The translations under genes were made by a program, and so were the position numbers. Of a DNA stretch of 64,000 nt, positions 35,824-45,859 are shown piece by piece. The stretch spans positions 114,501-178,500 of the forward strand of contig NZ_JAQTOD010000002.1 in the NCBI RefSeq assembly GCF_028713515.1. Direction: 5' to 3'. Source of the DNA: Sulfurimonas sp. GTDB lineage: Bacteria > Campylobacterota > Campylobacteria > Campylobacterales > Sulfurimonadaceae. How positions within the stretch are numbered: position 1 is the stretch's first letter; each line of letters begins with the position of its first letter. The notes under the pieces were generated by a model. It saw only the letters and a list, made by a program, of their open reading frames with translations. It did no database searches and was not told where the DNA came from.

Positions 35824-35842
35824 GCACTTAAAACGGTAGCAT

Positions 35843-38209
35843 CTAAATCTCTTTAGCGCCTCTAGAGAGCTTTGCCCATGCAGAAGTTGGGTCGGCTTTT
35901 ATGGAGTCGGTATAGGCTTTTTTTGCATCATCATTTTTCCATAGTTTGTCATATATGCTTCCTAATAGATACTTTTGTCTTGCTCTATCAGTTTTATTTA
36001 GCTTAACGGCGTCTAATGATTTTATAATCTCCAGCGCTCTTTTGTTATTCTCTTTCTCAACATATGCCTGATAGAGAGCAAACTCTGCAAATGGACTTTG
36101 AGCATTTGATTTTGATGATGCTTGTATCTTCATAATCTGCTCGCCATATCTAATGACTAAGTTATTATCTCTCTTAACGCTTCCTGCACTTAAGAGTGCC
36201 ACATATCTGTCTATATCTAGATAGTCTTGCCCATAAACTCTCTCTATATCAGCAATGGCGTTAATCATCTTGTTGCTATCTTCTAGTCTCTGGTAGGTAT
36301 CAAATATATATCTATAAACATCTTTGTACTTTGAGTTCTTATCACCTTTTGTAAGAGTTACTATCTCTTTCGAGGCCTCAAGCACATTACTGTAGTTTCC
36401 AGTTGCAAAATCAATCTTCATGTATCTATAAAGCCAAAGTTTTCGTAGCTCCAAATCTTTTGATTTTAGATTTTTATTTGCGACTTTTTTTGCAAGCGTG
36501 TAGTCTGCACCTTTCATGGCACACTCATAAACTCCATCATCCCACTCATTTGAGAGTTGGATTTTATATTTTGTTGAGAGAGTCAGTACGCGGTTACACT
36601 CTTTTTTACCTAGGGACTGCTTCATGGCCCCTATTGCTGCATCAATTATTATCTGGCCGGTATCTTTAAAATGCTCTTTGTTGAGCGTTAAAACTCTATT
36701 TTCTAAAGCAAGAGTTTCATCAAATCTTCTGTTTTTATTTAGAAGTTTTGCCTTTTCATATACGGCCCTATCACCTATGCTGTCCTTATTGTATTCTGAC
36801 ATTAGCTTGTCGTATGTGGACATTTTTGTGCTATTATTTGAGTCATCCAGATCAAAAAATAGAGAATCTTTTATTGTCTGCACCTCTTTTGTATAAGTCC
36901 CATCACTATAACTTTTTAGATATCTATTGAGCATAACAAGAGCTTCTTTTTTTTGCTCTGTTTTACTTAACCAAACTCCACTGCTAGCCAGCAGCGACTC
37001 ATAGTTGTCATCTTTTGTATCAATATTATCTATTAATGATTTTGAGATTGTTGATGCGCTTATATAATCTCCTCTTTCAGCAAAACCATTCATTATATCT
37101 ATAGATTGTGCTAAATTCAATGCAAAGTGTTTAGGAGTTGCGTTTGCAAGTTTTTGCACAAATGGAGCTGCTTCTTTATACTTTGATGCGCCAGCGAAGT
37201 TACGAATCATTCTAAATGTTACTTCGCTGCCTATCTCAACACTTTTTGTCTTGCTCAATAGATTTTTATATATTGAGATTGCTTTCATAGATGCACCAGA
37301 GGACTCTAGCATCTCTGCTTTATAGATGTAACCCCACTCTGCATACTCTGAGTCATCATGTTCGCTAAAGAGTCTATCGAAAAAGTAATCAGCATCAGAG
37401 ATTGCACCCGCTTTAAAATAGGCTCTTGCCACCAAAGAGAGAACTTCTGGCACATTCTCGTCTGATGAGAACTCTCTTAAGTAAACTTTTGAAGCCTCTA
37501 TTACACTCTCATATCTCTCTAGCTTAGCGTTTACTCTAATCTTGTAAAACATAAGTTCTGCGTTAAACAAAGAGCCTGGATACTCTTTCATTACGCCATT
37601 TATCATATCAAGACAATTTTCATACTCTTTGTCTGCATATAGTTTTTTTATCTTGATATACTCTTTAACATCCCCGACTCTTTTTATATAAACAGGGTTC
37701 CCATTAAAATCCAAACTTCCTACATATGGGAGTTTGTCTGCCATCAGAGTAAAGGGAAAATCAATAGAAGTATCACTTTTTTTACTCTCTTTCATAAATG
37801 GTATATTCTCTTGATATCCTATGACTATCCACTCTTTAGCTGTTTTTATTTTAGAGTTAAAAACAGTGTCCTCTTTTGTTAAGTCAAAAATCATGGGGTA
37901 GAGTTTCATTTTTTGAAGTGGTTTTATTGTTATAATAAATGTTTTTTTACTTATCTCTGTTTTTATTCTGAAGTGAGTATTTGTTATATCTCTTAATTTT
38001 CTTGGTGGTACTTTCAATATTGTGCAGGTTATTTCCGTTGTTGTGCCAAACTCATTTTTTTGATCTTCGCATGAAAACTTATCTTCATTTTTTATATGTA
38101 GAGTCGAGTATGATTGATGCTCCTCTTTTGCGCCTTGGATTGATATCTCGAGTGCAAAAAGAGAGTAGTTAAATATACTAACTAAAGCAAAGAGAACTGT
38201 TTTTAACAA
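35843..38209 (-). CDS. pflA: Flagellar motor accessory protein PflA (TPR-rich)
   Basis: 788 residues with a signal peptide (about 1-19). A beta-rich N-terminal domain (to about 190) precedes many helical TPR/Sel1-like repeats to the end (e.g. CLDMINGVMKEYPGSLFNAELM, AISIYKNLLSKTK, and KNDDAKKAYTDSIKADPTSAWAKL). Length, export and position right after nuoN match PflA of Campylobacter jejuni and H. pylori, a periplasmic scaffold that with PflB builds the wide, high-torque stator ring. The start is TTG with GGGAG upstream. A copy of the dispersed repeat separates it from nuoN, so it may have its own promoter. Confidence 0.85.
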   Translation of the reverse strand: MLKTVLFALVSIFNYSLFALEISIQGAKEEHQSYSTLHIKNEDKFSCEDQKNEFGTTTEITCTILKVPPRKLRDITNTHFRIKTEISKKTFIITIKPLQKMKLYPMIFDLTKEDTVFNSKIKTAKEWIVIGYQENIPFMKESKKSDTSIDFPFTLMADKLPYVGSLDFNGNPVYIKRVGDVKEYIKIKKLYADKEYENCLDMINGVMKEYPGSLFNAELMFYKIRVNAKLERYESVIEASKVYLREFSSDENVPEVLSLVARAYFKAGAISDADYFFDRLFSEHDDSEYAEWGYIYKAEMLESSGASMKAISIYKNLLSKTKSVEIGSEVTFRMIRNFAGASKYKEAAPFVQKLANATPKHFALNLAQSIDIMNGFAERGDYISASTISKSLIDNIDTKDDNYESLLASSGVWLSKTEQKKEALVMLNRYLKSYSDGTYTKEVQTIKDSLFFDLDDSNNSTKMSTYDKLMSEYNKDSIGDRAVYEKAKLLNKNRRFDETLALENRVLTLNKEHFKDTGQIIIDAAIGAMKQSLGKKECNRVLTLSTKYKIQLSNEWDDGVYECAMKGADYTLAKKVANKNLKSKDLELRKLWLYRYMKIDFATGNYSNVLEASKEIVTLTKGDKNSKYKDVYRYIFDTYQRLEDSNKMINAIADIERVYGQDYLDIDRYVALLSAGSVKRDNNLVIRYGEQIMKIQASSKSNAQSPFAEFALYQAYVEKENNKRALEIIKSLDAVKLNKTDRARQKYLLGSIYDKLWKNDDAKKAYTDSIKADPTSAWAKLSRGAKEI

Positions 38210-38232
38210 ATTATCTCTCCCTCTTCTCTTAA

Positions 38233-38347
38233 TTCTTGAAAATTCATTTTTATAGCTTTAAGGGGTTGGAAGAAATGAGAGTCTCTCCCACAAAACGAAG
38301 TTTCCTTAAAAAAATGGACTTATTCGTTTTAGTGTGTAGCATAAGCT
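38233..38347 (+). repeat. Copy C of the dispersed intergenic repeat
   Basis: The segment shares an ordered set of blocks with the 25.0 kb element: GCTTTA-R-GGGGTTGGAA, GTC-Y-CTCCCAC, AAACG, GGACTTATT-Y-G-Y-TTTAGTG. About 16 extra bases lie before the last block. The left inverted repeat of the 25.0 kb copy is not recognisable. It lies between nuoN and pflA. Confidence 0.55.
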
Positions 38348-38348
38348 A

Positions 38349-39857
38349 TTAGTAACCGCTATTGTAAACAAAAGATGTTATAAATTCTAACAGCGGATTT
38401 AGTGCTAAAAAGACAAAAATAGTTCCTACCGTTGCGATACCGATAATAACCCTTAAAGACATAGTTGCATTTATTGAGCTAACATCTCCTCTATACCCTA
38501 CAACAGGGTCTTTCATAAACATATATACTATGAGCTTTATATAGTAGTAGCCTGCGATTGCGGAGTTTAGCGCCATTGCCAACGCCAATACTGTGTACCC
38601 AGCGGATACTGCAGAGCCTATCATATAGAGTTTGCCCCAGAAAAGGCTAAATGGTGGAATCCCTGCCAAACTTAGCATGAATAGCGCCATAATAGAAGCC
38701 GCAACAGGAGATATTTTTACCAAACCTGCAAACTTCTCAAATGTATGGTCAGAACTTTGCCCTGGTAGAAGGTTCTTTTGACGAGAAATCCAAAGCATTG
38801 AAAATGCACCAAGATTAGTAAAACTAAACAGAACCCAATATAAAAATAGAGCACTATTCGACTGAGTCGTGCCTATCAAAATAGCCGCCATTACAAAACC
38901 AGCATGCGAGATTGAACTGTATGCCAACATCCTTTTTACATCTGTTTGAACAAGTGCCCAGATGTTTGCCATAGTCATTGTAACTATCACGAGAATATAC
39001 AAAACAGCCTCTAGCCAGACTACACCGCTATGGATTAAAAACTCAAAAAGTCTCATAGCAACCACAAATGCTGCTATTTTTGGAACGATTGACATATATC
39101 CAGCTAATGCCGCAGATGAACCCTCATAAACATCTGGCGTCCATGTATGAAATGGAACCATTGAGAGCTTGAAGCCAAAAGAGGCAAGTAAAAACACAAC
39201 TCCAACCAAAACAAATCCAATGTCTGCATAGTTGTTTCCAGCCAGAACAGTAGCGATTTGGTTAATTTCGATAGAGCCCGTAAGTGCGTAAAATACCATT
39301 GAACCAAAGCTATAAAAACCGGCCGCCAATGCGCCCATTGTAAAATACTTAACAGCCGCTTCAAACGATTTGTCACGGTTGTGCATTGCAATAAGTGTAT
39401 ATAGAGCCAATGACGCCGTCTCTAATCCTACAAAGATTAGAATCAGATTATCGGTTGCAACCATAAACTGGAAACCTGCAATCATAAACAGAAATAGTGC
39501 AAAAAATTCAGGGTATGAAAACTCATGAAATCTTTTTTGACTAAGTGCAAGTGGTATAAAAAGCATAGAGGCTATAACAATAATAAACTGAGATAAGATA
39601 GCTAAACCATCTACAAGCATTACATCAAAAACACCCATAATAGTGCCATTTGCTCTGAACATACCAGCTGATTCTATTAAGAGTGCAAAGTCAATTCCTA
39701 AAACCAAAAGGCTTAGCATTACAAACATAGATTTATCTAATCCACTCTTAAACATATCTATAATAAGGATAAAAAGAGCACCAACTATAGGAAGGATCAT
39801 TGGAGCAAGTGTAATTAGGTTTAGTGACCCAATTGAAACATTTATTGGCGATAACAT
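38349..39857 (-). CDS. nuoN: NADH-quinone oxidoreductase-type complex I subunit N
   Basis: 502 residues with about 14 membrane helices, an antiporter-like proton-pumping subunit. The conserved TM5 Glu lies in IFVGLETASLALYTLIAM and the TM7 Lys in FGFKLSMVPFHTWTPDVYEGS. It is the last gene of the nuo operon, overlapping nuoM by one base. A repeat copy and pflA follow. Confidence 0.95.
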   Translation of the reverse strand: MLSPINVSIGSLNLITLAPMILPIVGALFILIIDMFKSGLDKSMFVMLSLLVLGIDFALLIESAGMFRANGTIMGVFDVMLVDGLAILSQFIIVIASMLFIPLALSQKRFHEFSYPEFFALFLFMIAGFQFMVATDNLILIFVGLETASLALYTLIAMHNRDKSFEAAVKYFTMGALAAGFYSFGSMVFYALTGSIEINQIATVLAGNNYADIGFVLVGVVFLLASFGFKLSMVPFHTWTPDVYEGSSAALAGYMSIVPKIAAFVVAMRLFEFLIHSGVVWLEAVLYILVIVTMTMANIWALVQTDVKRMLAYSSISHAGFVMAAILIGTTQSNSALFLYWVLFSFTNLGAFSMLWISRQKNLLPGQSSDHTFEKFAGLVKISPVAASIMALFMLSLAGIPPFSLFWGKLYMIGSAVSAGYTVLALAMALNSAIAGYYYIKLIVYMFMKDPVVGYRGDVSSINATMSLRVIIGIATVGTIFVFLALNPLLEFITSFVYNSGY

Positions 39858-41410
39858 TAGTGCGCCTCCCCTGTTGGAATTTTAGTGTTATCTACTTTTA
39901 CTGCCATTGTAGAAATTCTTGCTTTTGCTTCTGCTGTTATAGCTTTTTCGTGCATAAACTCAACAAGAGGCTTAACGCTTGTGCTTATAGGCTCAAGCAA
40001 TACTTTAGGATAAACTCCTAGCCATACAGTTACAATAGCAAGTGGAATAAGTGCCAACAGTTCCGTTTTATTTACATCTGGAAGATTTCTGTTTTCATCT
40101 TTTGTAACTACTCCAAAGAACATCTTTTTGTAAGCAGTTAACATATAGATAGCACCAACTATAATTGCAACTCCTGCAAGAAGCGTTAAGATATGTGACT
40201 GTTTATAGAAACCTAAAAGACTCATAAACTCACCAACAAAGTTAATTGTCAGCGGAAGCCCAACTGAAGCCATCATCATAATTCCAAAGATAGTTGCATA
40301 TCGTGGCATAACAGAAGCAAGACCGCCAAACTCACTCATAAGCTTAGTGTGTCTTCTGTCATAAATAACACCAACAAGCAAGAACAGAGCACCAGAAACA
40401 ACACCATGTGCTATCATCAAGAAAATCGAACCTGTAATTCCCTCAACATTTAGAGCAAAAGTACCAAGAACAATAACACCCATGTGTGAAACAGAAGAGT
40501 AAGCAACAACCTGCTTAATATCTTTTTGAGCATAAGCTACCATTGCTGTGTATATAATCATAATAATCGCTAAAACCGCGATTGGATACATAAAGTAAAC
40601 TGACGCATCTGGAAACAGTGGTAAAGAGAAACGAATAAACGCATAAGTACCCATTTTTAGAAGTATCGCTGCAAGTATTACAGAACCGATGGTTGGTGCT
40701 TGACCGTGAGCGTATGGCAACCATGTATGAAATGGAAACATTGGTACTTTGATAGCAAAACCAACAAAAAATGCCAAAAATAACCAAATCTGATACTCAA
40801 ATGGAAGCTGTAATCTATACCACTCTAAGATAGAGAAGCTCCAATTTCCTGTAGTTCTATGATATAAGTAAGCCATAAAGAGCATACCAACTAACATCAC
40901 AAGCGAACCTGTAAATGTGTATAAAAAGAACTTAACAGAAGCGTAAATTCTTAGAGGTCCGCCCCATGCACCGATTAGGTATAACATTGGAACAAGTGAG
41001 AGTTCCCAAAAAACATAAAATACAATTGCATCAAGTGCTAAAAATACACCAACCATAGTCATCTGTAAAAACAGCAGTGTGATAATCATATTTTTAATAT
41101 TTTTTGTCTCACCCAAAGATGCAATACCGAGCATTGTAAAAAACGCTGCTAGAATTACAATAAAGAGTGAAATACCATCAACACCAACAATATAATTTAT
41201 ACCAAATGTTGGAACAAGAGCTATCTGCTCTACAAACTGCATACCTGAGAGTGTTGGGTCAAAAACAAGCCAAAGCCACATTGACAACATAAATTCTATA
41301 GTAGCAACGGCTACACCATACGAACGAACGCTATCTTTATGAACAACAAATCCAAGCACTGCTGCGAGCGCTGGAAAGAAAATCAGAATTGATAAAATAT
41401 GTTCTACCAT
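39857..41410 (-). CDS. nuoM: Complex I subunit M
   Basis: 517 residues, antiporter-like. The key Glu lies in YVFWELSLVPMYLIG-like sequence (VFYVFWELSLVPMLYL), the Lys/His segment is VGFAIKVPMFPFHTWLPYAHGQAPT, and a second Lys lies in the QKDIKQVVAYSSVSHMG helix. These residues form the proton path. It sits between nuoL (3 bases) and nuoN. Confidence 0.95.
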   Translation of the reverse strand: MVEHILSILIFFPALAAVLGFVVHKDSVRSYGVAVATIEFMLSMWLWLVFDPTLSGMQFVEQIALVPTFGINYIVGVDGISLFIVILAAFFTMLGIASLGETKNIKNMIITLLFLQMTMVGVFLALDAIVFYVFWELSLVPMLYLIGAWGGPLRIYASVKFFLYTFTGSLVMLVGMLFMAYLYHRTTGNWSFSILEWYRLQLPFEYQIWLFLAFFVGFAIKVPMFPFHTWLPYAHGQAPTIGSVILAAILLKMGTYAFIRFSLPLFPDASVYFMYPIAVLAIIMIIYTAMVAYAQKDIKQVVAYSSVSHMGVIVLGTFALNVEGITGSIFLMIAHGVVSGALFLLVGVIYDRRHTKLMSEFGGLASVMPRYATIFGIMMMASVGLPLTINFVGEFMSLLGFYKQSHILTLLAGVAIIVGAIYMLTAYKKMFFGVVTKDENRNLPDVNKTELLALIPLAIVTVWLGVYPKVLLEPISTSVKPLVEFMHEKAITAEAKARISTMAVKVDNTKIPTGEAH

Positions 41411-41413
41411 CTA

Positions 41414-43336
41414 TTAAACTCCTAAACCTGAAAGAAATAGTTTTATCTCTGTAGCATATTTAACTGAAAGTCCAAAAACCACAGCTAATGATAGCAAAGC
41501 AACGGTTCCGGCTACCATCCATTTAAGCATTATAGAGAGGTTACCACTTTGCATATCCCTTGTCTCTTCACCAATTTTGTAGAATGTGTGAGCAATTCCA
41601 TCAACGGTTGCATCAACGATTTTTTGGTCAACATGCGTCCAGAACAGTGATGAAACTTCTCTATACGGTTTTACAACATACTCTTGATACGCAAAAGGTA
41701 TGTAGTATTGGTTGATTAAGAGCTTATATGCAAAACTGTTTTCCATTTTACTCGTTCCATCAGGAACTTTTATATCTCTTCTTGTGTATTTTTTGTATGC
41801 AAAAAGAATAGCAGCTGCTACAAAAAGTTGAGTTCCGATTGTCATAATCCAAAAAGTTAGTGATGAGTGAACATGGTATTCGCTCGCTGGCAGAACCTGT
41901 GTTACCATTTCAAAATATGTCATCTTGAACGACCCTGCAATAACCGCCAAGAAAAGAAGTGGGCTCATAGCGATTAACATAAACTTATATGCCTCATGTG
42001 GGTGAATTCCAAACAACTTGTATCTCTCTTCACCATGGAAAATAAGCGCAACAAGTCTAAATGAGTAGAATGCGGTTAAACCTGCAGTAAATAGTAAAAC
42101 TGTATAGATAATATAGTGATTTTCAACAAACGCAACCTCTAAAATAAGGTCTTTTGAGAAGAATCCAGCTAATGGATAGATACCAGCAAGAGCAACAGAA
42201 GCGATAGTCATCATTATAAATGTACCCTTCATCGCCTTATTTAATCCACCCATTTTAAATGGATCTAGCTCATCGTGCATAGCGTGCATAACATTACCAG
42301 CGCCCAAGAAAAGAAGCGCTTTAAAGAATGCGTGAGCCATCAAGTGAAAAAGTGCAACCCAATAAGCACCCAAACCAGCAGCTACAAACATATAGCCTAG
42401 TTGTGAGAGTGTAGAGTAAGCGATAACGCGTTTCATGTCACGGTTCACAAGCGCCATTGAAGCGGCAAATAGAGCAACAAAAGCTCCCAAAGATGCTATA
42501 AATATCCCAATATTAGGAATCAGATGATAAAGAGGATGTGCACGGACGACAAGGTAAACACCTGCCGTAACCATAGTTGCTGCATGAATAAGCGCAGAAA
42601 CTGGAGTTGGTCCCTCCATCGCATCAGCTAACCAAGTGTGAAGTGGGAATTGTGCTGATTTACCCATTGCACCAATAAATAAGAATACCCCCATCCAAGT
42701 TAAAACATCATTCTCTAAAGATGGCATTGCAGCGAACGCTTGTTCATACTGAAGGGTGCCTGTATTCCAGTAAACAAGGAAAATACCGATTAGCATTCCG
42801 AGGTCAGCAATACGATTCATAATAAACGCCTCATTTGCAGCCCAAGTAGCGCTCTCTTTGTGGTACCAGAAGCCAATAAGTAACCATGAACAAAGACCTA
42901 CACCTTCCCAACCAATGAAGAGTCCTGCAAAGTTATCACTCATAACAAGAATCATCATTGAGAAAACGAAAGCTGAAAGGTACGAGAAGAATCTATTGAA
43001 TCCTTTGTCATGGTCCATATAGCCGATAGCATACACATGAACAACAGTTGAAACAAGAGTTACAACCATCATCATAGTTACGCTTACCTGATCAACTACA
43101 AATCCAAAAGGGATGTAAAGATTTCCTGCGCTCATCCATGTCATCATCTCTACATGCACAGCTCCATTGCCACTCAAAATAGAAACAAGAAGTATCGAAC
43201 TGCTTATAAATGACAATCCGAGCAATGCACTTGGGATAATACCTGCTATTTTTGTTTTTGGAGATGCGCCAAAAAGTGCAGCAAACAAAGAACCTACAAG
43301 CGGTGAAAATAGTGCTGTATATAAAAATAACTCCAT
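41414..43336 (-). CDS. nuoL: Complex I subunit L
   Basis: 640 residues, the largest antiporter-like subunit. GWEGVGLCSWLLIGFWY, KSAQFPLHTWLADAMEGPTPVSALIHAATMV and RDMKRVIAYSTLSQLGYMF carry the channel residues. A C-terminal extension (about 540-640) fits the long lateral helix that runs along the membrane arm. It is 3 bases from nuoK and from nuoM. Confidence 0.96.
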   Translation of the reverse strand: MELFLYTALFSPLVGSLFAALFGASPKTKIAGIIPSALLGLSFISSSILLVSILSGNGAVHVEMMTWMSAGNLYIPFGFVVDQVSVTMMMVVTLVSTVVHVYAIGYMDHDKGFNRFFSYLSAFVFSMMILVMSDNFAGLFIGWEGVGLCSWLLIGFWYHKESATWAANEAFIMNRIADLGMLIGIFLVYWNTGTLQYEQAFAAMPSLENDVLTWMGVFLFIGAMGKSAQFPLHTWLADAMEGPTPVSALIHAATMVTAGVYLVVRAHPLYHLIPNIGIFIASLGAFVALFAASMALVNRDMKRVIAYSTLSQLGYMFVAAGLGAYWVALFHLMAHAFFKALLFLGAGNVMHAMHDELDPFKMGGLNKAMKGTFIMMTIASVALAGIYPLAGFFSKDLILEVAFVENHYIIYTVLLFTAGLTAFYSFRLVALIFHGEERYKLFGIHPHEAYKFMLIAMSPLLFLAVIAGSFKMTYFEMVTQVLPASEYHVHSSLTFWIMTIGTQLFVAAAILFAYKKYTRRDIKVPDGTSKMENSFAYKLLINQYYIPFAYQEYVVKPYREVSSLFWTHVDQKIVDATVDGIAHTFYKIGEETRDMQSGNLSIMLKWMVAGTVALLSLAVVFGLSVKYATEIKLFLSGLGV

Positions 43337-43339
43337 CTT

Positions 43340-43648
43340 TTATCCTCTCATCGTTGACATAAAGTCAAGGTCAATATTGTTATGTTTTTTATGCCAAACA
43401 ATTAACAATCCAAGTCCAACAGCAACTTCGGATGCAGCAATTGCAATCACGAAAAATGCAAACATTTGCCCTGTTAAATCACCATAGTAGTGAGAAATAG
43501 CAGCAAAAGAGATGTTTACAGAGTTGAGAAGTATCTCGGTTGCAAAAAATAGCATTAAAAGATTTTTTCTTCTCATAACACCAATTAAGCCTATGCTAAA
43601 GAGTATAGTCGAGAGTACAAGATAGTGATTTAGTCCAATTTGCATCAT
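43340..43648 (-). CDS. nuoK: Complex I subunit K
   Basis: 102 residues with three membrane helices. Conserved Glu residues lie in LLMLFFATEILLNSVNISF and in the last helix (AIAASEVAVGLGLLIVW). It overlaps nuoJ by 4 bases. Confidence 0.95.
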   Translation of the reverse strand: MMQIGLNHYLVLSTILFSIGLIGVMRRKNLLMLFFATEILLNSVNISFAAISHYYGDLTGQMFAFFVIAIAASEVAVGLGLLIVWHKKHNNIDLDFMSTMRG

Positions 43649-44217
43649 GAGTGAACCTTTATGTTTTTTTCTCTTAGTGTTTTAATCTCATCTTCTTCCA
43701 TAGTTGTAAGTGATCTGTCCATTTTTTTACCAGCAAGAACGATTCCTGCAATCATGGCAACAAGTAGCATTATGGCAGCTACTTCAAATGGAACAAGATA
43801 CTTTGTAAAAAGAACCATACCTACGGCTTGAGTGTTTCCTATGCCATCAACTACTGGATATATTGCAGTGATATTTTCACTTACCATAGGAGCCGCAAAA
43901 ATTGCAACAACTAAAATAGCAGACAATGCGCTTAATCCCACAACAATATATTTATTGCCCTGCTTCTCTTTAACCTCTCTTGTTGTATCAAAAAACATCA
44001 TACCAAAAGCATAAAGAGCCATGACAGCACCAGAGTAAACAACGATTTGAACCGCACCTAAAAAATCAGCACCTAAAATAAAGAAAAATGCTGATATAAA
44101 AATCATTCCTGCCGCTAATGCCGTCAAGGCGTATAACGCTTGAGATGTTGTTACAGTTATGTAAAACATCACAATCGTTAAAAAAGCAAAAAGATAAAAA
44201 GCTATAGCTTCAAACAT
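43645..44217 (-). CDS. nuoJ: Complex I subunit J
   Basis: 190 residues with five membrane helices, including the conserved TM3 stretch LGAVQIVVYSGAVMALYAFGMM with its pi-bulge Tyr/Gly region. The C-terminus is short and charged. It lies between nuoI (11 bases) and nuoK (overlap). Confidence 0.94.
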   Translation of the reverse strand: MFEAIAFYLFAFLTIVMFYITVTTSQALYALTALAAGMIFISAFFFILGADFLGAVQIVVYSGAVMALYAFGMMFFDTTREVKEKQGNKYIVVGLSALSAILVVAIFAAPMVSENITAIYPVVDGIGNTQAVGMVLFTKYLVPFEVAAIMLLVAMIAGIVLAGKKMDRSLTTMEEDEIKTLREKNIKVHS

Positions 44218-44228
44218 ATTCCGACTCC

Positions 44229-44861
44229 TTAGTATGCTAGAGGTGTTTTTTTAACACGCTCATCTTCATGTGGTGTAATGGCACCAAAACCTTCAAACTC
44301 TCTCTGCGCTCCAGCTTTCATTGTGTCAAGCGGAGTTAACATATCTTGGTACATTATAAAGTGCTCTCTTTGATCACTTGCATTTTCATACTCACCACCA
44401 TGTGTGATGGCAAGCTCGGGACAAACCTCAGCACAATAACCACAAAAGATGCAGCGACCAAGATTTATGCTATATTCTGAAACCTCTTTGCGAGAATTTT
44501 CATCTATTTTAGTGTCTATTCTGATACAGTTTGATATACAGATTTTCTCACAAAGTCCACATCCAATACATCTCTCAGTATCCGACTCCCAAAGACGCTT
44601 CATCTCATGAACAGCTCTATAACGAGGTCCTATTGGCATCTTCTCTTCCGGATACTTTACTGTATGGATATCAAATCTAATCATCTCGCGAAGAACTACC
44701 CAAAGACCAACAAAAAGCTCGCCTCTAAAACTTCTTTGAACCACTCTTTTAAACTTACCCCAACTATCAGTCGGATAATCTTTGATGTCCACCATATAGT
44801 AGTTGACATCCAATTCACTTACATTTCTGTTTTTTAAATGTTCATTATGTTCATTGTGCAT
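44229..44861 (-). CDS. nuoI: Complex I subunit I (two [4Fe-4S] clusters, N6a/N6b)
   Basis: 210 residues with two ferredoxin motifs, CIGCGLCEKICISNCI and CIFCGYCAEVCPELAI, which hold clusters N6a and N6b on the way to NuoB. The first motif reads C-I-S-N-C, where most NuoI proteins have C-P. The N-terminal segment (about 20-70) fits the membrane-contacting helix. It lies 9 bases after nuoH. Confidence 0.94.
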   Translation of the reverse strand: MHNEHNEHLKNRNVSELDVNYYMVDIKDYPTDSWGKFKRVVQRSFRGELFVGLWVVLREMIRFDIHTVKYPEEKMPIGPRYRAVHEMKRLWESDTERCIGCGLCEKICISNCIRIDTKIDENSRKEVSEYSINLGRCIFCGYCAEVCPELAITHGGEYENASDQREHFIMYQDMLTPLDTMKAGAQREFEGFGAITPHEDERVKKTPLAY

Positions 44862-44870
44862 ACTTACTCC

Positions 44871-45857
44871 TTACATCATTACGATAGCAGTTATAAGTAT
44901 GTTTAGTACTGCTATTGGCATTAAAACTTTCCAACACAACCACATAAGTTGATCTGGTCTAATATCTGGCCAAGCTGCTCTTGTCCATAAGAAAAAGAAG
45001 AAGAAAAATGCAACTTTAGCGAGTAGTCCGATTGCTCCTAAAAAGCTTCCATCACCATATCCACCCAAGAAAAGAAGAGGAATAACAAAAGATATAAAGA
45101 ACATATTTGCGTACTCACCGATAAAGAAAAGCCCCCATCTCATACCAGAATACTCAGTTCCAAATCCATCAATAATCTCATGGTCATTTGCTATTAAGTG
45201 GAATGGTGTTCTTCCAGTTTCAGCAAATGCCGCTATCCAAAAAAGCACAAATGCAACTGGTTGTGACCAAACTAACCAACTTGTTATACCACCTGACTGG
45301 TAGTTATTAAAGTCGATAAGCGATAGTGAACCAACCATCATAATTGGAGCTAAAATAGAGAGACCAGTTACAACCTCGTAAGAGATAAAAACAGCTGCAC
45401 CACGCGCCGCTGAGAGCAGAGAAAACTTATTTGCAGAAGCCATACCACCTAGAAGCGGTCCATAAAGTCCGACTCCCATAATTCCCAAAATATACAAAAT
45501 ACCGATATTTATATCTGCTACAATCGGATGAACTTCATACCCAAAGAGTGTAAATGATGGCAAAAACGGTATTGCCGCTGCTGCCATAAATGCCGTTGCT
45601 GCAGTAATAACAGGTGCGATTTTAAACACATTTGCCACTACATTAGTAGGGATAATATCCTCTTTTGTAAAGAGTTTTATACCGTCCGCTGCAACTTGAA
45701 GAAGTCCAAAAGGTCCAACATTCATAGGTCCTAGTCGGCGTTGCATAAATGCAAGAATTTTTCTCTCAAAGTAAGTTCCAATTCCCGCTAATGCAGAAAA
45801 AATGAGTAAAATCACGACGATTTTTATAACCGTCTCAATTAAATATGCTGTTTCCAT
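44871..45857 (-). CDS. nuoH: Complex I subunit H
   Basis: 328 residues with eight membrane helices. It contains ERKILAFMQRRLGPMNVGPFGLLQ and the quinone-chamber loop AETGRTPFHLIANDHEIIDGFGTEYSGMRW with its acidic residues. It connects the quinone site to the membrane arm. It is 2 bases from the second nuoG. Confidence 0.96.
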   Translation of the reverse strand: METAYLIETVIKIVVILLIFSALAGIGTYFERKILAFMQRRLGPMNVGPFGLLQVAADGIKLFTKEDIIPTNVVANVFKIAPVITAATAFMAAAAIPFLPSFTLFGYEVHPIVADINIGILYILGIMGVGLYGPLLGGMASANKFSLLSAARGAAVFISYEVVTGLSILAPIMMVGSLSLIDFNNYQSGGITSWLVWSQPVAFVLFWIAAFAETGRTPFHLIANDHEIIDGFGTEYSGMRWGLFFIGEYANMFFISFVIPLLFLGGYGDGSFLGAIGLLAKVAFFFFFFLWTRAAWPDIRPDQLMWLCWKVLMPIAVLNILITAIVMM

Positions 45858-45859
45858 TA

